A DNA stretch of 64,000 nucleotides, taken from positions 668,440 to 732,439 of the forward strand of contig CH003410.1 of the NCBI GenBank assembly GCA_000149265.1, in the 5' to 3' direction. Positions 36,001 to 45,900 of this stretch are shown piece by piece. A model generated the notes under the pieces. It was not told where the DNA came from. It saw only the letters and a program-made list of their open reading frames with translations, and did no database searches. This DNA comes from Ciona savignyi (taxonomy: Eukaryota > Chordata > Ascidiacea > Phlebobranchia > Cionidae). Each line of letters begins with the position of its first letter. Positions within the stretch are counted from its first letter, which is position 1. The translations under genes and the position numbers were made by a program.

Positions 36001-37874
36001 ACAATAATTATGTCAGTTTTCCTATATAATACTTCGCTTCAAGCCTATGCTTGGTGCGATTTATAATTAGCAACATAATAACACCTGGGAAAAGTATAAT
36101 AGAAAGTGCGACGCCTTTCAAACGAAAGGTTGTAAAATCAAAACTGGTTGCTAGCTGGTCGGTTGGTCCTGGGCAAGGCACTTAACGGACATTACCAAAA
36201 CCTAGCGGATGAGTGGGTTCTACTAAATAGAAGGTCGTGTAAGTCGACGGTGGGCGCGTGGAAATTTGAGGATTTCCCGTATGTTAACACCCTTAGTTTT
36301 CCATTTACAGGAATAAACAGGAATATCCTATCCTATTTCAGTTTTCCGATATAATCTTCGCTTTAAGCCTATGCTTGGTGCAATGTATAATTAGCAGCAT
36401 GAGTTTTAGAATTGCATATTACAATGACTAGTTATTCTGCGAATGTTTTTTTACACGACAAGTTGACAGACAGGCTGCTTGATTTATGATTTGTGATTCA
36501 GTAATCAAAGCTACATACCCGGCATTGACAGTAACTGTCAAAGTATGATGTATTATACTTACTACCAAAATATAGCTTAATACAAACAGTTACACAGGAT
36601 AGGATAGGAAATTCGTGTTTATACCCGTGAATGGGAAAACCAAGGGGGTTAACACACGGGTAACCGTAAGATCACCTCGCGTTTACCGGACTAGCTATTG
36701 CAGTGTGTTGTGTATGATTTAGACGTTTCTTTAATTTGGTGGAATCTATTAATCCACTGGGTTTAGGCACTGACCGTTAAGTGCCCTGCCCAAGCACACA
36801 ACTGACAAGCTAGCGACCGGTTTCTAATCTGCAACCGTTCGGCTGAAAAGTGACGCACTAACCCAGCAAGGTAATCGGTCGAAATTAAATGAAGGCAATG
36901 GAGTTTTAAATGAGTATATAAGTTTAACAAATCAGACCGTTTAAAGGTGTGCCAAACCTGCGTTATTTAGCAATATGTCAATTTTCGGTTCATTATCAAT
37001 CATGTCTTTTGCGAATGAACGAATTGAATCAAAAGATGCCAATTCCAATTTCTTTATAATTACGTTGTCACCATTTCCACCAGTTTCTTCCACTATCTGG
37101 TAAGTAAGGAAAAACATAAAAAGGGATGCTAATGGTAATCGGGACCACACAATACAATAGGGCTTAACTGGCACCACGGAATCAATGGTACTATAATAAC
37201 TAATATTTTTCTGTACAAAACCTTGTTTGCTTTCCAACGATGTTTAACCTAATCCTTATACACTTCTTTCGGAGTTAAAGCACGACACTTGAGCGGTGCT
37301 TGCTTTGGCGTAAATTATTTGTTAGTTTTATTATGCCAGGCCTAAAAGCGATTTTCACACCTGTGACGGCTGCAATATATATATACAAAAACAAACACAC
37401 ACGCGAATTTATATTATATATAGAAAAAAAACATGCTTTGGCGTAAGTTACATGCTTAACTGTAAAAAATGTTGGGGTAAAATTATGTGCGGACACTCGC
37501 CGCTCAGCCTCAGAGTAGACATTTAAGCATGACTTATAAAGCCTAATATAACGTTACACATTTTAAGCCTTCTTTTAAAGAAACAGCGTTGTTTTGGCTT
37601 TAAAATATTTAGCTCACACCTTTTTAAATTCACCCAATGCCCACAAACTATACGGTGAGTTTCTGCGCAAGTAACAAGGTAGACTTACCCTCTTTTTGGC
37701 AGCTTCCGCCTTTTCTGTGTTCCTGCATGCCATGATAACTCTTGCTCCACGTCGTACAAGATCAATTGCCGTTTCGAGTCCAATTCCAGTATTCGAACCC
37801 GTAATTATTGCGGTTTTACCTGTCATTTTCACATCACTTCTAACCCAGCTTCCACGAGCGGTTTTGGGCGCCAT
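33096..37874 (-). CDS. Short-chain dehydrogenase/reductase, retinol dehydrogenase 11/12/13-like
   Basis: Five exons in phase: 37689-37874, 36958-37096, 35852-35961, 34613-34787, 33096-33337, giving 283 residues and a stop. Family landmarks are all present: TGSNTGIG cofactor loop (25-32), NNAG (106-109), catalytic Ser in VNVSSEAH (156-157), YSRSK with Tyr184 and Lys188, and [10 protein letters not shown] after the active site. An Arg in MACRN after the second strand is typical of NADP(H)-preferring members. Unlike vertebrate RDH11/12 there is no N-terminal membrane helix: the ATG is only about 17 residues before the Rossmann fold. Expected reaction is reversible oxidation of retinoid or other lipid aldehydes/alcohols (family inference). 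Introns are loaded with SINEs and minisatellites, and the 3' edge of exon 4 is partly duplicated in the following intron. Confidence 0.93.
33379..33612. repeat. Minisatellite in the last SDR intron
   Basis: About nine units of about 25 bp, 'tgaattatgaaaacaggt' with 'tgaataa' or 'tgaatat' links. Confidence 0.9.
33737..33940. mobile_element. MITE copy (GGGGAAAACT family, inverted)
   Basis: Begins 'cactaaaaggaaggaaag', has the core 'taaacactaatctcaacccc' and ends in 'ttttccttaatttag'-type sequence. Confidence 0.7.
34037..34330. repeat. Tandem units containing a copy of the SDR exon 4 edge
   Basis: 34163-34216 repeats the 3' end of SDR exon 4 with its donor, and on the minus strand still reads [16 protein letters not shown] then gt, against [16 protein letters not shown] in the exon. 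A more decayed copy is near 34037-34081. Each unit continues with 'cacacttaatatat' style intron sequence. Confidence 0.85.
34316..34602 (+). mobile_element. tRNA-derived SINE (family A) abutting the SDR exon 4 donor
   Basis: Near full-length copy: 'ccgaccggttagtctggcg', 'gtgcgacgcctttaaaccg', 'gctagctagtcggttgtg', then a tatcctatc tail that ends about six bases from the donor of the exon beginning at 34613. Confidence 0.85.
34813..34955. repeat. Minisatellite, about six units of 24 bp
   Basis: Unit 'gatgtcatgactgatttttc', nearly identical between copies, starting some 25 bases upstream of SDR exon 4 in transcript order. Confidence 0.92.
34995..35557 (+). mobile_element. Three family B SINE copies in an SDR intron
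   Basis: About 34995-35112, 35131-35240 and 35452-35557. The first two show 'ggttgtgtggccgaatgg' or 'ggttgtgtggccaattgg' (A-box-like) and 'gggttcga' (B-box-like). The third is more decayed. Confidence 0.75.
36015..36400. repeat. Direct repeat of about 65 bp flanking a family A SINE
   Basis: 36015-36078 and 36336-36400 share 'aagcctatgcttggtgc' and 'tataattagca'. The SINE (about 36100-36338, tail 'aatatcctatcctat') lies between. Next to the left copy, 'ataataacacctggg' resembles the SDR exon 3 acceptor edge at 35950-35966. Confidence 0.75.
36598..36886 (-). mobile_element. tRNA-derived SINE (family A), minus strand, near full length
   Basis: Starts with 'aggataggatagg', then 'acccgtgaatgggaaaacc', 'ggttaacacacgg', 'gacaagctagcgacc', ending near 'gacgcactaaccc'. 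Confidence 0.85.
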
Positions 37875-38284
37875 ACTTAATACTATTCGCTTTTACAATG
37901 GTAGTCGACCGTACACTATTAGAGCTGCTAGCTGTAAAGGACCAAGTTTACTGTAAGCCTGATTTTGTAATTGGCAAACGCTAACAAAAGACGAGTGATA
38001 TAGTTACAAGATGACTTGCAGTTTCCAACTGGCGCGTCCTTTTTTATTTAACATTCGCGTTCAGTCAGTGTTTCTCTCTATGCCCAGATAATAAAGAGAA
38101 AAAGGTACACACGTGCCACATGAAATACGATAGCTACACTTCATCCAAAACCACGGTAATCTAACATGACAGTGCAACTTTTCACTTCCATTGTCTTAGT
38201 TACGCATGAGCAACACTTTAGTCTAATTTGTTCGGCAAAAATGTTAATTACCACCCAATATAGCCTATTGATCAAAAAGTACAA

Positions 38285-39088
38285 ATGTTACGTACATATT
38301 TTTGAAATCTTTGGTCACTGAAGTACTGATCTATATCATTTTTTGCAAATACCAAATGCTGGGTGTTGGACTTACTTTTGCTATTTTGACGACATTGATG
38401 TGTTTGTGACACTCAATAGCATTATTCATCATTGTGATAATTTTACCAGTATTTTAGCCGTATTGTATTTAAAGTATTTTAGCCGGCTAAAACATAGAAA
38501 GGAGCAAATGATAATAAAGTGTTGCTAATGTGTAACCAGAAAAAAAACGTCATAAAGAAAGAAACAAAATGAGAAGGAGTGTTGATATAATATTCATGTT
38601 TGTCATCGAGAATGGGAAAACCAGGCGGGTTAACACACGAGCAATCGTCAGATTATCTCGCGCCACCGTCGGGTTACGGAAGATATTGCAGTGTGTTAAA
38701 TATGATTAAAAAACTCGAACAATGTCCGTTAAGTGCCTTACCGTGGGCACAACCGACTAGCTAGTGACCAGTTTCGAATCTGCAACCTTTCGACTGAAAG
38801 GCAATACTCTAATCCACCAGAATAATCGATCGGCGTTAGACTATCATGTTAGCATACTTTGCTGATACGGTGTTTTTTTGGTGTAATAGTTTTACAAATG
38901 TTACGTAAAGATTTTTAAAATCTGTGGTAACTAAAGTACATGTAATGATCTATCTATATTATTTTTTTGCAAATGCCAAATACTGGTTATATGACTGACT
39001 TTTGCTATTGTGACGACATTGATGTGATTGTGACATTCAACAACATTATCCGTCATTGTGATAATCTTACTAGTATTTTAGCCGTATG
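38285..39088. repeat. Direct repeat of about 180-190 bp flanking a minus-strand SINE
   Basis: About 38285-38463 and 38895-39088 share 'acaaatgttacgta', 'ttttgctattttgacgacat' (or one-base variants), 'cattgtgataat' and 'agtattttagccgtat'. A family A SINE at about 38590-38836 lies between them. Confidence 0.8.
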
Positions 39089-41831
39089 TGATAACGCGCA
39101 GCGCAATGTTTAAGTTGGTAGTTCTGTAGTGGTTGTTGAAATACTTTGAACGCGATCTAGTCCGTGCGTAAATTCCAATCGGGTTTGATGTGTTAAGTAT
39201 ACCAAGTTAAATTTTATCCATAGTGCGCCTTAAACTTTTGGCTTTATTTACCCATACTGTAAAAGCAATTACTCGTCATAGCTAGTGCTTTTCGCAAAAC
39301 CTATGCAAACTCGTCACAACAACTGACTGCACATTGCTAAGAATGGTTATTCGCATATAAATAAAGAAACTTTGTTTTCCAATAGTTGATGATATTACCA
39401 AAGCTTTTCCCTTTTAATATTTAACCTACATAAATTTTACCTTTTTCTATACTTATATTAATAATAAAAATTATTTCATGGGGTGAACATACACTGTACA
39501 GATATCTGTATCTTTTACAATACACTACAAATGCACTGACAGTAGTTATCTGACAGTAAATAAAAAATAATCTAAGGCTTTTCAGGTTTTTTAATATTCC
39601 CGCATATTAGCAACTTCGTGAGATAAACTAGCTTTATCCATCCTAACAACACTGGATCTTGTAACACAAATATCTTGTCAATCAGAAATGAAAGAAAACA
39701 ATAATTAATTATTAACTTTTGGCCATTGTTTGTAGAGAACGGTAAAGTAACTATCGGGCGTTGTCTTGTAGTAATGCTGATACATGTCATGTTAAAGCAG
39801 CAATTCAATATTGTTTTTTTAATTCCTTGGTGCACTGATTTAAATAGAACGTTTGAAAACTGCTGTTATAATAAAAATTAAAAAACATTTCCTAAAGACG
39901 AAATAAATTGAAGATCACCCTTATTATAACATCCACTGTTGTTGTTCCTTCGGCAGTCATTAACAACAAATAACCTATCCTAAATCTCAAATACGGTAGT
40001 TGGTCACATGTTGGTAGTCTGTCACATGTTGTCTTTTGTCTTACACGAGATTTGAAATAAACGCTGAAAACCAATCAATTCAACAAAATTGAAAAACACG
40101 AGGTAAATGAACAGAAACTTGTATGTTTTGCTCCACGTCAATGAGGAATTTTCGTCTTTAGCCCGTTCAATTAAGTTGTTTTTTTTTAACTTTTTTGTAA
40201 TATAAAAAAGTTTAAGGGAGCAAACAGGCAGCAACGTAGGCCTAATTATAATATGATAATGGTCAGATTATCTCGTGCCCGTCGGGGTTATCCGTATGAT
40301 TTAGGCAACGTCCAGTATAAGTATCTTGCCCAAAGACACCACTGATTTGCTTAATTAGACCCCTCTATTCTTTAACTATCAAGGCCGACGTGAAAGCAAT
40401 GAGAAGTACGTGGTTGTAAACCCACACAGTGTTAAACTGAAATCACTACGTTTGTTGTTTACAATTGGGAGTAATATTATATAAACTCGCCTATAAGTCA
40501 TAATGATAGCGTTCTTATTGCGAGTCATGCAACATTGTGTAGTTTAAAGGGCGTTTTGGTACTACTGGAATTGCGCGTTTTTATGACTAAAATTCCTGTT
40601 GTGTTACGTCTGCTATAGTGTGCGCCGCGAAAATACGTAACAGTAATCCTGTTCTGTACAGATCAGTGAGAAATCCTAAAGAAAAACGTTAATTTACTCG
40701 GTATCTGTGTTTTCACTTTTCAAAGAATACTTTTTACTTCTATCCTTGTCGTTCGGTCGAAAGTAACACGTGAACAGGTCTTCTTTATCCACGACTTTTT
40801 CAGGTGTCTAGTTTTAAAAAAAAACCGTCCATCATTATGGCCGTTTTTAACAGAATTAGGGCGAATCGGGAATTTTAAGATATTTTACGTTACCAGCTGT
40901 TCATTTATTTTAATAAATAATTCTTCAGTGTAACTTCGTTCTCGTGTGCATCACAACAACTGGCATATAAACACCGGCATTACTTGTTGTGACACGACTT
41001 AAGTATTGTTTATGGTATATGTCATGCATACAATATTTTTCTTCTTTGCAAAAGAATTTTTGAATGTTTTAACGTCCTTGAAGTCCGGACCGAAAATAAT
41101 TTTCGGAAATAAATCTCTTGTTTAAATGAAAAGGCGGGAAAGCTACCGTTCCAGTCCAGTGCTCAATTAGAAATACAGTGCCGAGTAACCTGCAGTTTGT
41201 AAGTGTTTTACCAGTATACAGTAGTTAGGTTTCTGGTGATGTCTACCATTTACAAGCATATAATTATCAACGCTAAAAGGATGAAAGAAAGGGAAGTGCA
41301 CATTAAAAGTAGGGAAACTAATGTATGTTTATTTGAAATCAAATAAGGAACCCAGAAATGGTAAATAAAAATACTTTTACTTCTCCATTTGCTATTAAGT
41401 CGAATCCTACGGCCTATCCTGCTTTTTAATGTGAAATTCTCAGTACCGTTATGATTGGTATGGCCAGGCTTTGGCAGATTTACAGAGTTGAATAATCTGC
41501 TGACAATTTATTACTGTCTAAACTCTAAATAATACAACACTTTATCAATATGATTACTAATTCAGTTTTGTTCTAAATTTTTTGTGACTCTTGTTAAAAA
41601 TAATAAGTTGCTTTTCTCACTTTTCTCGGCACTATTGTACATAATTTGCATCATCATTTGTAGTGATTTATGCTTGTCTGGATATTACTTTAAAATCTTT
41701 GTGTTTAAATGAATTTGACCTTAACTTTAGATTAGTTTAAATAAATTCGGCATAACTTTACATTTGAAATGCCAAGTGTACAAATCTATAGGTCACAAGC
41801 ACCCACTTGTTTGTGCTGTTGCAAAGCGGTA

Positions 41832-42031
41832 CCTCTAAATACTACAGGGCCGCTTGGATCGCATGGAGCGCTTTGAGCGCTTACTATACTTCGTAATTAT
41901 AAAAGCAATGATATTAATGTTAGGGTTGGGGTTAAAGTTAGTTCTGGGGTTGAGATTAGTGTTTGGAACAGGGTTAAAATTACTTTCCATAGTAATCCAA
42001 GCGCTCAAAGCGGTCATGTAGTATTTAGAGG
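41832..42031. mobile_element. Small TIR element with a different end but the common MITE core
   Basis: Ends CCTCTAAATACTACAGGGCC and inverted CCTCTAAATACTACATGACC. The interior 'gttagttctggggttgagat' is the core of the GGGGAAAACT family. Lies just upstream of TPRKB. Confidence 0.7.
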
Positions 42032-42124
42032 CACCCGCTGCAAAGTGTGTGCATTGGTTAGTTTTTGGATTTAATCTACCATTTAACACTTCATGGCACA
42101 GGAATATAGAGCGATTATATTAAT

Positions 42125-42640
42125 ATGGAAACATATGATCTGGGCCCAGTGGCCAAAGGCAAAACTGTTTCTCTTGCACTTTACCGAGATGTTAAAAATG
42201 CCAAGAAACTAAAAGAACTTGCAATGAACCACACTGTACAAGCTTCATTCATTAAAGCGAGCATGGTAGCTGACAGTCTGCAGGTACGGGCTGCAGCTGC
42301 AAAAGCATTTCATCTTCAAGCTTTTAAGAAACGCAAGACAAAATCCCTGCATTCTGAGATGCTTTTCAACCTCTCCCCATCAAACAAAATCTCGGAATGT
42401 TTTAAACTGTTTGGAGTAGAAGATTTAACAGCAGACATCGTTGTGGTTACATTAGACGTAGCTGAAAATGACAAAGTTTTAAACTTAATCGATGGAAATT
42501 TAACATCCATAAACGCCCTTTCTGATTTGTGCAATAAAGAAATGCTAAAAAAGCTTTATAAAATTACCGACAAAGAGCTTCTAGTTTCTTCACTTTTGGA
42601 TTGTATTTTAAGCCAGATGGCAGCAAAGGATATAAAGTAA
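42125..42640 (+). CDS. TPRKB: TPRKB / Cgi121-like KEOPS complex subunit
   Basis: A single uninterrupted frame of 171 residues. It matches the Cgi121/TPRKB family along its length: FKDVKNA-like LYRDVKNAKKL near residue 20, a VADSLQVRAAAAKA helix, the TKSLHSEMLFNLSPSNKISE segment (about 77-96) and a C-terminal helix ending in SQMAAKDIK. TPRKB binds the PRPK/TP53RK kinase within KEOPS, which makes the t6A modification on ANN-decoding tRNAs. Length is close to the usual 175. Intronless here. The stop is about 270 bases upstream of the NCAPH start on the same strand, so the two may share a transcript. No in-frame damage was seen. Confidence 0.95.
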   Translation: METYDLGPVAKGKTVSLALYRDVKNAKKLKELAMNHTVQASFIKASMVADSLQVRAAAAKAFHLQAFKKRKTKSLHSEMLFNLSPSNKISECFKLFGVEDLTADIVVVTLDVAENDKVLNLIDGNLTSINALSDLCNKEMLKKLYKITDKELLVSSLLDCILSQMAAKDIK

Positions 42641-42740
42641 TATACAACATACGAGTGTTTTAGAATAATTTTTTAAATATCGCATGCACTGTTGTATAAT
42701 TTTAAATCTATTGCAAACGTGGAATGATCATATCATCCTT

Positions 42741-42745
42741 TACAG
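42741..42745 (+). promoter_or_regulatory. Candidate spliced-leader acceptor between TPRKB and NCAPH
   Basis: 'tcatcctttacag' is a pyrimidine-rich acceptor about 105 bases after the TPRKB stop and 168 before the NCAPH ATG. Tunicates add spliced leaders and have operons (established); use of this site is inference. Confidence 0.3.
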
Positions 42746-42814
42746 AAATTATGTTTTAGGTCATGATACAAGAAAGTTCTTGAAAAAATTCATGATTTAA
42801 AATTTTAAAAGCTG

Positions 42815-42905
42815 CTAGGAAAATTTAAATTTAAAAGTTGTTGCGAAAATTGACACTTAAAAGTTGGTGGAAAAATTGACACTTAAAAGTTGTTGGTAAA
42901 TTGAC
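42815..42905. repeat. Short tandem repeat before the NCAPH start
   Basis: About three units of 'attgacacttaaaagttg' with 'ttgg' or 'gtgg' spacers. Confidence 0.75.
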
Positions 42906-42912
42906 ATCCGCA

Positions 42913-45900
42913 ATGTCTTCTCCTGCCACCCCAATCCACCTTCACAACATGAATTCACCATCTGTGAACCGATTGGCACGAAAGCGGCTGTCGAAGCGGC
43001 TTAGTAGCGGGATTCTTGTTGCACAGCCATTGGAGGAACAAAATCACGAACTTGAAGAAATCGATCGAAGGCGAAACCAGCTCAGACGGCGAAGTGGGTT
43101 GCTTTCGAAGACATCATCACTGGGCAGTAACTCGGTATGTGATACGGAGTGTATTACTGCTGTGCTAATCCTACACAACACATTGCAATAGCTCCAGCAA
43201 CCCGACGGTGGGCGCTAGGTGATATGATGATTGCCAGTGTGTTTACCGACTTGGAAAAATTTATCCCATTAATGGGGATAAACATGAATATCCTATACTA
43301 ATTAGTTTTTTCGCGATCGCAAATATTAGAAAACTTTGCCGATCCGATGAATACCTTCATTGTAGTGCTGTATGCAAATAAATATAGTGGGATATTTGCC
43401 AAAAGTGGCATTTTTAAATGCTATTCTGGAAATAATTTATATTTGCATTCTACTTATTAGAAATTCGTGATTTTATCTAACATCCTGTGCGTAATTAAAT
43501 TTACAAATTATACATATATAAACATGAGGTGATTTTTTAATGCAGGCTGATAAAGACACAAGAAATGAACCAAGATGGACAAAAGATCAACTGCTACAGC
43601 ACTACTCACAGTGCATAAAGCTCTCACAGGAAAATAAAATTAATGTAAGTTTTAAGGAGTAGAACATTCTAATTATTTTAGAATTTTAAATACGGTATTG
43701 TAGCGTTTAGTTTGTGTGGGCGAATCTGTACTGACGAATAAGCGATCAACCAACACATGTAAAGACGGGGAAAGGAAAAAGGCATTATAAACGCTTCGCT
43801 GAATACGGCGCCACAGTATTTTTTTTCCATTTACATACTTTAAGATTTGCTGTGACCATGTTGATTTTGTTTACATACACAAAACAGTATAATAATTTAC
43901 CACTTTTTTATTTTTATCACACAATTAGCTAATTATGCGGCTGTTTTCATTTTATGAATGCTTTTTTAAAAAAAACGTTAAACTAAAATTGTTTGAATTT
44001 TTAATTAAACTAAAAACCCATCGACATTTAAAAAACTAATTTTTGTGTGTAATATTTTAGAAAGTAAGTGTTCGCCTGTTGTGAATAAGTAACCACAGAG
44101 AAGAGTCTTCAAATGACTTAAAGTGTGAAACTGCTTTTGTTTTTCCTGCTCCTGATATTAAATTACAATTCCATCGATATCCATTTCCATTAAAACCTTA
44201 ATCCTTTTAAAAGTATTGGAAATCGGTCCGACCGGTTAGTCTGGCGATTTAGTGCGAAGCCTTTCAACTGAAAATTGGCCATGTGTTAACCCCCTTGGTT
44301 TTCCCATTCATGGGGATAAACATGAATATCATATCATAAACCCTATGTAGTAGTTAACTAACTAATTCTTTGTCTAAAACATTTGGAAATATCATCTTAA
44401 TCAAATAAATGTAGCTAATAATAAAACGAATTAAGTCTGTATACTTAACTAAAAACAAATTATATTTAATATTAACATACTGCCATACTGATACCATTAC
44501 CGTTAGAGTGATATTTTTGGATTATAAAGTTGGTACAAAGAAAACAAGAATCTGTCTACTAGAATAACATTGGTTTTAATGGACCAGAATTGTTATTTAA
44601 AACTCTTTTGCAATATGAGTTAACCCACCAATGCTATTCTTAAACACCACTCTTCCCGACAGCATAAAAACGCGTTTGACCTCCAATTAATTGAACACAT
44701 GGGGGAAATGATATTGAAAGACGGAGCTCTTAACTTTCGAGTCGCCGGTGGTGCTATTTTCGCTGGAGCTAAGATTTATGCATCGAGAGTTGACGCAATT
44801 CATTCTGATATTTACAGGTAATGAACATATTACACCTCTTGTGTTGTGTATTTTCAATCTGCTTAGCTCACTTGGTAAAAACATCGAACGTCCGAGGGCA
44901 GTCAAAAGGTTACACTACATTCAACTGCTGACTATATTCTGTAACCCAGTGGCCATTGGAATGAGGAAATCTGTTGATTACTCAAGCCATTATAATATGC
45001 ATAACACTTCTTTGTTTACCATTCTTTTAGTTCTATCAATATCAAGCGCATTTACATATGCTTTGTTTGTGTTGTTTTCTAAGGTTGTTGCCATCGCAAA
45101 TGCTTGTAAAATGATGTCGGTACATTTATGCCTACACCCACAATCCCTACATCATTTCTCAAGTAATTTAGTAATGCAACGGTGGGCATGAAGAAATCTG
45201 ATGATTACCCACCCGAAAAATGTTTTCATACAATTGCTATTGCATTGCTTGTAAAAACAGTGTCAGTACAGTACTGCCTACAAAATTTAATATTTATTGC
45301 CATTTCACTGTATTTATTACCATTTTACTATATATATTGCCATTTTTTCATTATATTTATTGCCATTTCACTGGCTTAATGTAAAATACCCCATAGAGTT
45401 TTGTCGAGCCTCGGCAGTGGGGACAATATCTTAATTGATACGAAAATGAATAAGAAATAAATAATAAAACCTGGTTTTTGGTGGAAAAACGTGGTGTTCC
45501 GCGTTCCACAAAAATAGGTGCAAATCTAAAAAACGATTTCTCCGCAACGCGTAATGGTAGAGACCTCGGCTAAGGCTCATTCGATCAAGGAAATCCTCTA
45601 ATTTATTCTCTGTAATATCTATTGCCATTTCACTGCCCTAATGAAAAGGGCCGTGAATTTCCATTTCACTGCCCTAATGTAATTTTTCTGTAATTGTTCA
45701 ATTCTCGTGCAAAATTCGTTAACCCAAATCGCATTACGTAATCGAAAACTTGTAGCAAATTTTCTCTTTCTCTAATTTATTCTCTGTAATATCTATTTCC
45801 ATTTCACTGCCCTAATGTAAAATGTCACATAGAGTTCTGTCGAGTCTCGGCAGTGGGGACAAGGAAGATGATGATGATGTTGGAGACGACGGTTCAAATG

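Larger units (their letters stand above)
37875..42124. other. Divergent intergenic stretch between the SDR gene (minus) and TPRKB (plus)
   Basis: Both promoters must lie here. It contains a duplicated segment around a SINE (38285-39088), a decayed SINE near 40255-40360 and a TIR element (41832-42031). No exon recognised; small open frames are probably chance. Confidence 0.6.
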
